Part shown: positions 36,721 through 45,202 of the stretch, piece by piece
Numbering within the stretch: the first letter of the stretch is position 1
How the letters are laid out: each line of letters begins with the position of its first letter
Assembly: GCF_003788585.1 (NCBI RefSeq)
Contig: NZ_AYKG01000018.1
Coordinates: forward strand, 1 to 53,524
Direction of reading: 5' to 3'
DNA from: Salinisphaera japonica YTM-1
GTDB lineage: Bacteria; Pseudomonadota; Gammaproteobacteria; Nevskiales; Salinisphaeraceae
Length of the DNA stretch: 53,524 nt
Translations under genes and position numbers: made by a program
The notes under the pieces: generated by a model
The model's database searches: none
Told to the model about the DNA's origin: nothing
Seen by the model: the letters and a program-made list of their open reading frames with translations, nothing else

Positions 36721-37875
36721 TCAACCGGCCAGCCAGCGCCGCGGGTTGACCGGCGTTTCACCGCGCCGGATTTCAAAATAGATGCCGCTGGTGTCATGGC
36801 CGCCGCTATGGCCGGCGGTGGCGATCGGCTGGCCGGCCTGGACCGCGTCACCGACGTCGACATAGCTGGCCGCCGCATGGCCATAGAGCGAGTAGTAGTG
36901 CGCCCCGTGGTCGACGATCACGATCAGCCCGTAGCCTTTCATGTAGCCGACATAAACCACGCGCCCGCTGGCCACGGCCGAGACCGGGGTGCCCTGACGG
37001 GCCGCGAACCACTGGCCCTGCCAGCGCAGCGGGCCGCCGTTCTTGGTCTGGCCGAAAGCCGCCAGCGTGCGTCCGTCGACGGGGGGATGCATACGCCCCT
37101 TGAGCGAGGCGAAGCTCGCCCCGCGCGGGGTTTCGGGCAGGTCGGCCAGCTGGGTCTGTACCGATTGCAACAGCCGCTCGAGATCCTTGGCCTGATCGCG
37201 CATGTCGGATAACGAGCTGCGTTTCTCTGACAGCGAGCGATCAAGTGCGGCCAGGGTCTGTTTCTGTGCGGCCTGGCTTTCTTTCAGCCGGGCCAGGGTG
37301 GCCGCGCGGGTGCTGCGCTGATCGGCCAGTTCGCTCTGCTCGGCCTCCAGCGATTGTTGGCGCGCGGCCAGACGGGCCAGGATCTGCTTGAGGTCGTTGA
37401 CCTGCTCGCCCTGGGCATCGGCGAAGTAACGATAGTATTCCAGCATCCGGCCCAGCCGCTCGGGCGACTCGCCCGATAACAGCAGCCGCATACGGCTGAT
37501 ACGCCCGGTTTCATAAGCCGCGCGCACCTGGGCCCGAAGCGCGGCCAGCTCGTCGGTCAGGCGCGCGCGTTCGGCATCACGCTGCGCGGTGAGTTTGTCG
37601 ATCCGTGTTTTCTGGGTGGCGATATGCGAATCCAGCGTGTCCAGGCGTTTGCGCGTCGTGCTGATGCGCTGCTGGGCCTGGGCCAGGCTATCGGATAGAT
37701 CGCTGCGCTGGTTCGAATCCGATGCGATCTTGTCGCGCACGGCCTCGATGCGATTGCGCAGGGTCGAGAGCTCTTTTCGGGCCGTGGCCCCCTCGTCGGC
37801 CGCCAGCGCAGGCTGGGCCGTCGCGCAGGCAACCGCCACGAGCAGGCAGGTCGTATAGGTGGCGATCGATCGCAT
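36721..37875 (-). CDS. envC: Murein hydrolase activator EnvC
   Basis: A 384-residue periplasmic protein: signal peptide to about residue 25, two long coiled-coil segments (residues 30-110 and 155-245) and a C-terminal LytM domain. The LytM domain lacks the zinc histidines: the HLHFG position reads GIYFEIR and the first ligand site is replaced. It is thus catalytically inactive, as EnvC should be; it activates amidases AmiA/AmiB at the septum through FtsEX. ATG 37875 fits the signal peptide. Forms a unit with ctpA downstream. Confidence 0.9.
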   Translation of the reverse strand: MRSIATYTTCLLVAVACATAQPALAADEGATARKELSTLRNRIEAVRDKIASDSNQRSDLSDSLAQAQQRISTTRKRLDTLDSHIATQKTRIDKLTAQRDAERARLTDELAALRAQVRAAYETGRISRMRLLLSGESPERLGRMLEYYRYFADAQGEQVNDLKQILARLAARQQSLEAEQSELADQRSTRAATLARLKESQAAQKQTLAALDRSLSEKRSSLSDMRDQAKDLERLLQSVQTQLADLPETPRGASFASLKGRMHPPVDGRTLAAFGQTKNGGPLRWQGQWFAARQGTPVSAVASGRVVYVGYMKGYGLIVIVDHGAHYYSLYGHAAASYVDVGDAVQAGQPIATAGHSGGHDTSGIYFEIRRGETPVNPRRWLAG

Positions 37876-38029
37876 GCCCGCGATTGTATGACAGCTTGCG
37901 TGGGCCGCGGCATGTACAAGGCAGGCGATCGAGTCTCGCGGGTATGCAATAATCGCGCACCGCGTATCGCCCGGCCTTGGGTCGGGGCGATTCTCGGGTC
38001 GTTTCAATTGCCGTGCCGGGCCGTTTTCT

Positions 38030-38455
38030 ATGGATCAGCTGTTCGAATTCATCGCCGCTCACCCGCTGCTCTGGGCAGCCCTGGCGGTGATCGTAATCGT
38101 CTTCATCGCCAACGAGGTCTGGCGCGGGGCCACCGGGCGCGGCCCGATCGCCCCCGACGAGGCGATCCGTCTGATGAACAGCGAAGACGCGGTCGTGGTT
38201 GATACCCGGTCCAAGGCCGACTACAAGAAAAGCCATATCATCAACGCGCGTCACGTGCCGCTGTCGGGCATCGAGTCGCGCGCGGGCGAGATCACGAAAG
38301 ATACAGGCAAGCCGGTCGTGGTCTACGATGCAGCCGGGACCCAGGCGCCCAGTGCCGTGACCAAACTCAAGGCGAAGGGCTATGAGCGGGTCTATGCCCT
38401 GAAGGGCGGGTTCAACGGCTGGCAGGCCGATGGCCGGCCGGTCACGCGCAAGTAA
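38030..38455 (+). CDS. yibN: Membrane-anchored rhodanese-like protein YibN
   Basis: A 141-residue protein with an N-terminal helix (residues 10-28) anchoring a cytosolic rhodanese domain. The domain shows VVDTRSKADYKKSHI and GFNGWQADGRP, but the active-site loop reads VYDAAGTQAPSAV with no cysteine, so sulfur transfer is unlikely. A non-cysteine loop is known in YibN relatives. It lies upstream of secB and gpsA, the same order as in enterobacteria except that grxC is absent between yibN and secB. It probably acts as a binding or scaffold protein in membrane protein traffic; inferred. Confidence 0.85.
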   Translation: MDQLFEFIAAHPLLWAALAVIVIVFIANEVWRGATGRGPIAPDEAIRLMNSEDAVVVDTRSKADYKKSHIINARHVPLSGIESRAGEITKDTGKPVVVYDAAGTQAPSAVTKLKAKGYERVYALKGGFNGWQADGRPVTRK

Positions 38456-38472
38456 TTTTTCAAGGAGCAATC

Positions 38473-38952
38473 ATGGCCGAAGAGGGCAACGCCGAGCAGC
38501 CGCAGAAACAGGTCGGCCTGCAGAAAATCTATGTTCGCGACGCCTCGATCGAGGTGCCGGATGGCCCACGTGTGTTCACCGTGGCCTATAACCCGGAAGT
38601 GAACGTGGATCTGAACACCCAGATCCAGAATCTCTCGGAAGAGACCCATCAGGTCTGTCTGACGGTCACCGTCACCGCCAAGCAGGACGAGCGCACGGCC
38701 TATATCGTGGAAGTCCAGCAGGCCGGCGTGTTCCAGCTCGACGGCTTCGAGGAGGCCGAGCGCGACCAGATCCTGGGCGCTTATTGCCCGTCGGTGCTGT
38801 TTCCCTATATCCGTGAGGCTGTGGGAGACATGGTTCAGCGCGCCGGGTTCCCGCATTTTCTGTTGCAGCCGGTCAACTTCGACCTGCTGTATGCCCAGCA
38901 TCGCGCCAACGAGGGCCAGGGCCCCAGCGATGCGAGTGCGGCCACGCACTGA
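38473..38952 (+). CDS. secB: Protein-export chaperone SecB
   Basis: A 159-residue tetrameric cytosolic chaperone that keeps preproteins unfolded and delivers them to SecA. Diagnostic stretches are QKIYVRDASIEVPD, FTVAYNPEVNVDLNTQ, the AYCPSVLFPYIREAV segment and GFPHFLLQPVNFDLLY. AAGGAG lies eight bases before ATG 38473. 17 bp after yibN and 6 bp before gpsA, so one transcript. Confidence 0.96.
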   Translation: MAEEGNAEQPQKQVGLQKIYVRDASIEVPDGPRVFTVAYNPEVNVDLNTQIQNLSEETHQVCLTVTVTAKQDERTAYIVEVQQAGVFQLDGFEEAERDQILGAYCPSVLFPYIREAVGDMVQRAGFPHFLLQPVNFDLLYAQHRANEGQGPSDASAATH

Positions 38953-38958
38953 TCCACG

Positions 38959-39969
38959 ATGACGGCCCCGCTACAGCGTTTCGCGGTTCTGGGCGCGGGC
39001 TCGTGGGGCACCGCGCTGGCCGTGCAGCTGGCCCGTCGTGGCCACACGGTTGCGCTCTGGGCTCGTGATAGCCAGGCAATCGCCGCCCATGAGGCCGCGC
39101 GCTGCAACACGCGCTATCTGGCCGATACACCCTGGCCGGATACGTTGAGCGGCGAACCGGATCTGGCACGTGCCGTGGCCGGTGCCGACGACGTGCTTGT
39201 GGTCGTGCCCAGCCATGCGCTGGCGGATTGTCTGGCCGCGCTGGCGCCGCACCTGACGCCCGATCAGCGTGTGCTGTGGGCCACAAAAGGCCTGGAGCCC
39301 GACACAGCGCGCCTGCCGCACGAAGTCGCGCGTGCCGTATTGGGCGATACGCGGGCCATGGGCGTGCTGTCCGGGCCCAGTTTCTCGGGCGAGGTCGGGC
39401 ACGGGCTGCCCACGGCGGTGACCATCGCCTCGGAAAACGATGCGTTTGCCAATGACATGGCCGCGGCGTTTCACGACGGCATGTTCCGGGTCTACACCGC
39501 GCGCGATGTGATCGGCGTGGGTGTGGGCGGCGCGGTCAAGAACGTGCTGGCGATCGCGGTGGGCATCTCCGATGGCCTGGGCTACGGGGCCAATGCCCGG
39601 GCGCTTCTGATCACCCGGGGCTTGACCGAGATGATGCGCCTGGGCGCGGCACTGGGCGGGGCGCGTGAAACCTTCACCGGCATGGCCGGTCTGGGGGATC
39701 TGCTTTTGACCTGTACCGACGACCAGTCGCGCAATCGACGCATGGGGCTGGCACTGGCCACCGGGCAGAGCGTGGACGCAGCCGCCCGCGAAATCGGCCA
39801 GGTGGTCGAGGGGGTGCGCGTGGCCCGCGAAGTGCATCGCATGGCTATCGCCCACGGCATCGATATGCCGATCGCCGCCCAGGCCTATGCCGTACTCCAT
39901 GAAGACATGGCCGCCACCACGGCGGTACGCCGTCTGACCGACCGCCCGTATCGCGCCGAGGCCGAATAA
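38959..39969 (+). CDS. gpsA: Glycerol-3-phosphate dehydrogenase [NAD(P)+]
   Basis: A 336-residue enzyme that makes sn-glycerol-3-phosphate from dihydroxyacetone phosphate for phospholipids. The NAD fold begins with VLGAGSWGTALA. LSGPSFSGEV and the catalytic Lys in GGAVKNVLAIAVGISDG are present. Full length. Its 6 bp distance from secB and the conserved order yibN-secB-gpsA support co-transcription. The next gene (40096) is 126 bp away and acts on phospholipid head groups as well. Confidence 0.95.
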   Translation: MTAPLQRFAVLGAGSWGTALAVQLARRGHTVALWARDSQAIAAHEAARCNTRYLADTPWPDTLSGEPDLARAVAGADDVLVVVPSHALADCLAALAPHLTPDQRVLWATKGLEPDTARLPHEVARAVLGDTRAMGVLSGPSFSGEVGHGLPTAVTIASENDAFANDMAAAFHDGMFRVYTARDVIGVGVGGAVKNVLAIAVGISDGLGYGANARALLITRGLTEMMRLGAALGGARETFTGMAGLGDLLLTCTDDQSRNRRMGLALATGQSVDAAAREIGQVVEGVRVAREVHRMAIAHGIDMPIAAQAYAVLHEDMAATTAVRRLTDRPYRAEAE

Positions 39970-40095
39970 GCGGGTGCCACGCATCGTGTAAACTTCCGAG
40001 CCGGTCGTAGACAGCAACGGGTCTGCGAGCGGCCGGTCTGTCTGCCCGGCCCCGGGGATGTTTTCAGGGCCGTTTCAAAGAATACTAAGACGCTT

Positions 40096-40716
40096 ATGGC
40101 GAACTGGGTCACTTTCGGACGTTTTGTCCTGTTGTTCGTGCTGCTGGCGATCATCTATTCGAATGATCCGGCCTGGCAGCTGATCAACGCGCCGCTGACC
40201 GTGTTCATCATCGCGCTCGACGGCGTTGATGGTTGGGTGGCACGGCGCTTTGGCGAGGAAAGCCTGTTTGGTGCCACGTTCGATATCGCCATCGACCGCA
40301 TCGTTGAGACCGTGCTCTGGGTGGTGTTGGCGCATCTGGGCTTTATCGGGGTATGGATTCCGCTGTTGTTCATCATTCGCGGCAATCTGGTGGATGCGAT
40401 TCGGAGCAAGGGCGCGGCCACCGGCACCGCGGCCTTCGACATGATGCAATCGCCCGTGGGGCGTTTTCTGGTGGCCGGGCGTTTCATGCGCGGTTTCTAT
40501 GCCGTGCTCAAGGCCGTGACCTTTGCCTGGATTCTGCTCTGGCAGCCCTTCGACGTGGTCGCACCGGACTTCTGGGCCGCCAACGGCGTCTGGCTGAGCG
40601 CGATCGGCCTGGGGCTTGCCTGGGCCTCGGCGGCGATTTGTGTTGCACGCGGGTTGCCGGTCATCATCGAGTTCTGCGTTAACGCCCGACCGGGTGCCCC
40701 CCGGCCCAAGACTTGA
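40096..40716 (+). CDS. CDP-alcohol phosphatidyltransferase
   Basis: A 206-residue membrane enzyme with about six helices. The catalytic signature is complete: Asp45-Gly46-x2-Ala49-Arg50-x8-Gly59-x3-Asp63-x3-Asp67 (DGWVAR and GATFDIAID). It transfers a phosphatidyl group from CDP-diacylglycerol to an alcohol. The acceptor cannot be read from sequence; glycerol-3-phosphate (PgsA-like) or another alcohol is possible. The upstream 126 bp is likely promoter. Downstream it is followed by a HAD hydrolase after 1 bp, so that enzyme could dephosphorylate its product, as a PGP phosphatase would; inference. Confidence 0.85.
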   Translation: MANWVTFGRFVLLFVLLAIIYSNDPAWQLINAPLTVFIIALDGVDGWVARRFGEESLFGATFDIAIDRIVETVLWVVLAHLGFIGVWIPLLFIIRGNLVDAIRSKGAATGTAAFDMMQSPVGRFLVAGRFMRGFYAVLKAVTFAWILLWQPFDVVAPDFWAANGVWLSAIGLGLAWASAAICVARGLPVIIEFCVNARPGAPRPKT

Positions 40717-40717
40717 C

Positions 40718-41380
40718 ATGCGCCTGATCATTTTCGATATCGACGGTACGCTGGTGAGCGGTGCCTCTTCAGAGGCCCGCTTTGCGCGTTTTCTATGGCA
40801 GCAGGGCGCGCTGGGGCTGCGTCAGCTCGCGGCATTCGCCTGGTTCACGCTGCGCTATCTGCCGCGTTTCGGCCGTCACGTCATGCAGAAGAACAAGGCC
40901 TATCTCTCGGGGCACAGCGAGCGCCATATCGCCGATCTGGCGACACGTTTCGTGGCCGAGGTGTTGCCCGAGGTGCTGTCGCCGGCGGTGGTCGAGCGGC
41001 TGCGGCATCATCAACAGGCCGGTGATCGTGTGGTGTTGCTTTCCGGGACGCCGCAGTTCATCGCCGATGCGCTGGCCGAGGCACTCGAGGTGCGCGAGGC
41101 GATCGGTGCCCGCTGCTGTACCGAAAACGGCGTGTTCACCGCGGCCCCACCGCGACGTCATCCCTACGGCCCGACCAAGATCGATGCCGCCGAGACGCTG
41201 GCCGCCCACGCGAAGCTACCGCTGGACGAAGCCGTGGCCTTCGGGGATTCGATCAACGATGCCTATCTGTTTCGTGTTGTCGGCGAGGCCATCGCGGTTG
41301 AGCCGGATCGTCGGCTGAGCCGTGAGGCCGTTGGCGCGGGCTGGGAAATCATCACGGGCCAGGCCTCGCCCATGGCGTGA
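40718..41380 (+). CDS. HAD-IB family hydrolase (phosphatase)
   Basis: A 220-residue HAD phosphatase with nucleophile Asp7 and acid Asp9 in IIFDIDGTL, motif II in VVLLSGTPQF, and motif IV in AVAFGDSINDAYLF. A helical C1-type cap lies between residues 15 and 90. SerB/PSP-like class. It starts 1 bp after the phosphatidyltransferase and is in the same unit. Its role may be phosphatidylglycerophosphate or another phosphate ester; not determined. Confidence 0.82.
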   Translation: MRLIIFDIDGTLVSGASSEARFARFLWQQGALGLRQLAAFAWFTLRYLPRFGRHVMQKNKAYLSGHSERHIADLATRFVAEVLPEVLSPAVVERLRHHQQAGDRVVLLSGTPQFIADALAEALEVREAIGARCCTENGVFTAAPPRRHPYGPTKIDAAETLAAHAKLPLDEAVAFGDSINDAYLFRVVGEAIAVEPDRRLSREAVGAGWEIITGQASPMA

Positions 41381-41638
41381 GGGGCGCGGCTGTGGCGGGG
41401 CTCTATCTCTTTCTTATCCGCAGATGACACAGATTGCACAGATGTGGGCTCGGCGGCTTAATGGCCGGCGCGGGGATGACAGCCAGCTGAGCCGGACACG
41501 AAGGCTGGGTATTGGCGGCCTGGCCTTCTTTTGCCTCCTGCCGAGCGTTTTGCCGGGCTGGCCATCGGTCGCCATTGATCGGCCCGTCGACCGGCTTGAT
41601 TCAAGGCAACAGGCGTATACGCAAACCGCAAGTAACAC
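41381..41638. other. Gene-free gap holding a family C repeat
   Basis: 258 bp between the convergent HAD hydrolase and trmL. It contains copy C4 at 41411-41450. The rest shows no coding signal and no clear terminator. Confidence 0.55.
41411..41450 (+). repeat. Family C repeat, copy C4
   Basis: TTCTTATCCGCAGATGACAC, continuing AGATTGCACAGATGTGGGCT. The most regular copy of the family; C1 has the same direction and C2 and C3 the opposite. Confidence 0.78.
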
Positions 41639-42103
41639 CTAGTCGATGCCGGCTGCGCCCGTGAATCCCAGCTGGCGCCAGGCCTCGAAGGCGATCACGG
41701 CCACGCTGTTGGACAGGTTCAGGCTGCGGTTGCCCGGCTGCATGGGCAATACGATTCGGGCACCGGCCGTCTCGCGCCGGATCGCTGGCAGGCCGCGTGT
41801 CTCACACCCGAACAGCAGGGCATCGTCGGCGCGATAGACAATATGGTCATAGCGCGTGTCGCCGTGGCGCGTGGCCGCCAGCACGCGCGAATCGCGGTGA
41901 GCCGCGCGCCAGGCATCGAAATTCGCCCATTCGTGCACGCGGGCGAACTCGTGATAATCCAGGCCCGCGCGGCGTAGCCGTCGATCGTCGAGCGCAAAGC
42001 CCAGCGGATGGATCAGATGCAGCTCGGCGCCGATATTGGCCGCCAGGCGGATGATGTTGCCCGTGTTGGGCGGGATCTCGGGTTCGTGCAGCACGATATG
42101 CAT
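41639..42103 (-). CDS. trmL: tRNA (cytidine/uridine-34-2'-O)-methyltransferase TrmL
   Basis: A 154-residue SPOUT-fold methyltransferase that methylates the wobble ribose of tRNA-Leu isoacceptors. The start MHIVLHEPEIPPNTGNIIRL carries the NTGN tRNA-binding motif. The knot region FGCETRGLP, IVLPMQPGNRSLNLSNSVAV is typical. Full length. Element A2 begins 33 bp upstream of its ATG, so its promoter must be in or beyond the element. Confidence 0.94.
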   Translation of the reverse strand: MHIVLHEPEIPPNTGNIIRLAANIGAELHLIHPLGFALDDRRLRRAGLDYHEFARVHEWANFDAWRAAHRDSRVLAATRHGDTRYDHIVYRADDALLFGCETRGLPAIRRETAGARIVLPMQPGNRSLNLSNSVAVIAFEAWRQLGFTGAAGID

Positions 42104-42136
42104 GGCGGGGCGACCGAGGCAGGCAAAGATATAGTC

Positions 42137-42406
42137 TAGGGGCTGTTGCCGTTTCGTACGAGTCCGCGCCAAGCGCTGTTTTGTGGCAAGACGAGGCGTA
42201 GCCCGCGCCGCGCAGTGAATCTGCGCTAGTGGGCTAGAACGCTGTATTGCCACAAAACAGCGCTTGTCCCGAAGGGTTGGGCCCAAAATCTGGCCATGCC
42301 GCTGGCTCACCTTGATCGTGGCACGCCACGATGCGACGGCTCGCGCCTTGCCTGGCCAGATTTTGGGCGCCAACGCGGCGCTCGTACGAAACGGCAACAG
42401 CCCCTA
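42137..42406 (+). repeat. Family A inverted element, copy A2 (MITE-like)
   Basis: A 270 bp element with perfect 26 bp ends (42137-42162 and 42381-42406), starting TAGGGGCTGTTGCCGTTTCG. Arm I is 42170-42189 paired with 42247-42266 (20 bp perfect). The connector TCCCGAAGGGTTGGG follows at 42267-42281. Arm II is 42281-42296 paired with 42353-42368 (16 bp perfect), with an inner hairpin ATCGTGGC/GCCACGAT. It is inverted relative to A1. The right end TA(G) read on the minus strand is the stop codon of the DUF2007 gene. No coding capacity. Confidence 0.9.
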
Positions 42407-42745
42407 ACGTCTGGCGACATCGTTCGGGCGCTCGTGCTGACAGCGCCAGCAGGCGGCGAATACGCCTTCGATCGGCTCGCCGCAGCCCGGACAGACCCAG
42501 TCGCCGGCCTTGTCCAGCGTGTCGGCCTCGAAGGCGCGGACCACCTTGCGTGCGGCCTCGGCCGTGGCCAGCGGTACCCAGACGCTCGGGTAGACGTTGG
42601 CCGGCAATTCACCCACACCGCCCCATAGATAAGCCCGGCGCACATAGGCCTCGTGGCCGTGGTCGACCAGCAGGTCTTTCACGATCTCGGCGTTGATGGG
42701 GTCGGGCGCCAGATAGACCTGGCAACAGCCGGCTTCGATGCGCAT
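42404..42745 (-). CDS. DUF2007 and zinc-ribbon small protein
   Basis: A 113-residue cytosolic protein. The N-terminal half (VYLAPDPINAEIVKDLLVDHG to SVWVPLATAEAARKVV) is a DUF2007 putative signal-transducing domain of the PII-like fold. The C-terminal part has a zinc ribbon (CPGCGEPI, then CWRC). No function is established. ATG 42745 was chosen; an earlier start would add 23 residues. Its stop TAG is formed by the last bases of inverted element A2. It is divergent from the gene at 42826. Confidence 0.8.
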   Translation of the reverse strand: MRIEAGCCQVYLAPDPINAEIVKDLLVDHGHEAYVRRAYLWGGVGELPANVYPSVWVPLATAEAARKVVRAFEADTLDKAGDWVCPGCGEPIEGVFAACWRCQHERPNDVARR

Positions 42746-42825
42746 GGATACCTCGATAAAGAGCCAATTGACTTGCCTTGGCGCTTTGCTACGCTGCAAG
42801 ACGTTCTCTTGCAAGACGACTGGTC

Positions 42826-43176
42826 ATGTCCAAACCCGATAATAATAACCGCGTGCTGGCCGTGTTCGTACTCGTCGCGATGCTGCTCTGCATGCCGCTG
42901 ACCGCGACAGCGCAAGACTCGGTCCGGGACGCTCCTTACACCTACAATGCACGCACGCCTTCGGCGGGTGCCATGGCTTTTGATGCGGTCATCGTGCGCC
43001 CGTTGAGCCTGGTGGCCACGGTGGGCGGCATGGGGCTGTTCATGATTTCGCTACCGTTTTCCGTGATCGGCGACAATGTCAACGAGTCCGGCGATCGTCT
43101 GGTCGGCGAACCCGGGCGTTATACCTTCACGCGTCCGCTCGGCGAATTCGAGCAGGCGTATAATAGGGACGATTAG
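42826..43176 (+). CDS. Conserved small secreted or membrane protein
   Basis: A 116-residue protein. A hydrophobic segment at residues 10-28 ends in ATAQ, a likely signal peptide. A second hydrophobic stretch (VIVRPLSLVATVGGMGLFMISLPFSV, positions about 62-86) is probably a membrane segment, followed by NESGDRLVGEPGRYTFTRPLGEF. I do not recognise a named domain. It lies 17 bp before a DUF4105 gene, and the pair probably acts together in the envelope. Confidence 0.65.
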   Translation: MSKPDNNNRVLAVFVLVAMLLCMPLTATAQDSVRDAPYTYNARTPSAGAMAFDAVIVRPLSLVATVGGMGLFMISLPFSVIGDNVNESGDRLVGEPGRYTFTRPLGEFEQAYNRDD

Positions 43177-43193
43177 TCAGGCCTGCATGTCGC

Positions 43194-45200
43194 GTGCCGG
43201 CATTGATTCCTCCCGGCACGAGAGACGGCTTCTTGGGCATCCGATTGTCTTGGCGCTTTGTGGCGCTTGTTACTGCGGTTTTGATGGGCGCTCCCGTGAT
43301 CTCCCAGAGTGCGTCCGTCCAGGTCACAGACCCGGCGCGGGTGGCCACACTGCAGCAGCGCGCTGCTGACCAGCATCTGTCGCGGGACCCGGTCTGGCGG
43401 GCGCTCGTGCACTACGAGCCCAACTGGATGCGCGGCGGCGTTCACAGCGAGGTGGCTTCGCCGTGGTTTTTTCTGGCCGGTGAGGCCGGGCATACCGATC
43501 CTGCGGCCGAACTTGCGGCGAGCATTGCCGGGCTGTTTGATGCCACGCCGATCGGGCCGCGAGAGATCGCCCCGTTCTGTCTGTTCATCGCCCGGCGCAA
43601 GTTTCTGGTCGACAAGCTGGGTATCGATACGTCGGGCCTGCCGGTGAATAAATGCCAGACCTACGAGCGCTGGCGAGCCATGGTGGCCCCGCGCGAAGCC
43701 AGCCTTATCTTCCCGGCGGCGTTTCCCAACAGCCCCTCGTCAATGTTCGGGCACACACTGTTGCGTGTGGATTCCAATCGACGCAAGAACGCCACCGAGT
43801 TGTTGTCGTATGCGGTGAATTTCGCCGCCGCCGCGCCCGAGGACAAGCGCGGGCTGGGCTTCGTGTGGAACGGGCTGACCGGCGGCTATCCCGGTGTGTT
43901 TGGTCTGTTTCCCTACTATGAAAAGGTCAAGCAATACGCCTGGATCGAGAACCGTGATGTCTGGTCGTACACGCTCAAGCTGCAGGACGCCGAGCTCGAT
44001 CGCATGGTCGATCATATCTGGGAGATGGATAGTGTCCGCTTCAACTACTACTTCCTGAACAAGAACTGCTCGTACCAGCTGTTGTCGTTGATCGACGTGG
44101 CCCGGCCCAGCCTGCGTCTGACCGAGCAGTACGACTGGTATGCCATTCCCTCGGATACCATCCGCTCACTGGCTGATGTGCCCGGGCTGATCGGCCCGGC
44201 CCGGTATCGGCCGTCGATGGAGGCGATCCTGCGTTCGGAAACCGCGCAGCTTTCCGATCACGAGCAGTTGCTCGCCCGCGAGATCGCGCACGGCGAACGT
44301 GCCCCGGATAATGCCGAGATGACCGCACTGGAGACGACGCGCCAGGCGGCCGTGCTGGAGGTGGCCTACGACGCGTTGCATTATCAAACCGCCAGCGAAG
44401 AAATCGAGGCGGAGATGGAAACCGCCGAAGCGAAAGCCTATGCCAACGAGATACTGGCCCGGCGGGCCGCACTCGGCGGCCGATCGCCATTTGAACCGGT
44501 CACACCGCCGGCCCGTTCGCCGGATACCGGGCATCGCTCGCTGCGGGTGAATGCGTCCACGGTCTATGCCGACGACAACACCAGTCTTGCCTTTCGGATT
44601 CGCCCGGCCTATCACGATTTGCTGGATAATCCGGGTGGCTATACCCGCGGCCAGGCCATCGATTTCGCTGATCTGGGTTTTGCCATCGACCCGGACGAGG
44701 GTGATCTCGCCATCACCGACTTCACGTTGCTCTCGATCACCTCGTTATCGCCGCGGGATGCCTGGTTTCAGCCGGTATCGTTTACCGTCGAGACGGGCGC
44801 GCGCCGGCGGCCCTCGGGGCGTGTGTTCACCGATGCCCCCGACGATCTGGGCTTTTTCTTACAGGGCGGACCGGGCCTGGCCTGGGGCCAGGGCGATCTG
44901 ACTGCTTATGTGTTCGGCCAGGTATCGATCGATGCCAATCCGGGTCTGCAGCCGGGTTATGCTTTGGGTGCGGGGCCGTCCGGCGGTCTGCTGTATTACC
45001 CGATACCTGGCGTGCAGGTGCGTCTGGATACCGGTTTGATGCCTTATGCCGCAGGGGCTGACGGCCATTACGGCTGGGCACGCCTGGATGCCCAGGTGCC
45101 CCTGATCGAGGATTTCGCGCTGCGCTCGGGGATCGAGTACGAGAGCACCGAGTACAACGATGGCCTGCGTTTCAATGTCGGCCTGCAGGCTTATTTCTAG
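43194..45200 (+). CDS. DUF4105 domain outer-envelope protein
   Basis: A 668-residue protein with a probable signal (residues 18-40, ending SQSAS). Residues about 150-310 are the DUF4105 domain: AFPNSPSSMFGHTLLRVD, LSYAVNFAA, and FNYYFLNKNCSYQLLSLID carrying the conserved His and Cys that suggest an NlpC-like hydrolase fold. The last 250 residues look like beta strands ending in GLQAYF, which resembles an outer-membrane barrel. A surface hydrolase role is plausible but unproven. The start (GTG 43194) is uncertain. Confidence 0.75.
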   Translation: MPALIPPGTRDGFLGIRLSWRFVALVTAVLMGAPVISQSASVQVTDPARVATLQQRAADQHLSRDPVWRALVHYEPNWMRGGVHSEVASPWFFLAGEAGHTDPAAELAASIAGLFDATPIGPREIAPFCLFIARRKFLVDKLGIDTSGLPVNKCQTYERWRAMVAPREASLIFPAAFPNSPSSMFGHTLLRVDSNRRKNATELLSYAVNFAAAAPEDKRGLGFVWNGLTGGYPGVFGLFPYYEKVKQYAWIENRDVWSYTLKLQDAELDRMVDHIWEMDSVRFNYYFLNKNCSYQLLSLIDVARPSLRLTEQYDWYAIPSDTIRSLADVPGLIGPARYRPSMEAILRSETAQLSDHEQLLAREIAHGERAPDNAEMTALETTRQAAVLEVAYDALHYQTASEEIEAEMETAEAKAYANEILARRAALGGRSPFEPVTPPARSPDTGHRSLRVNASTVYADDNTSLAFRIRPAYHDLLDNPGGYTRGQAIDFADLGFAIDPDEGDLAITDFTLLSITSLSPRDAWFQPVSFTVETGARRRPSGRVFTDAPDDLGFFLQGGPGLAWGQGDLTAYVFGQVSIDANPGLQPGYALGAGPSGGLLYYPIPGVQVRLDTGLMPYAAGADGHYGWARLDAQVPLIEDFALRSGIEYESTEYNDGLRFNVGLQAYF

Positions 45201-45202
45201 CC

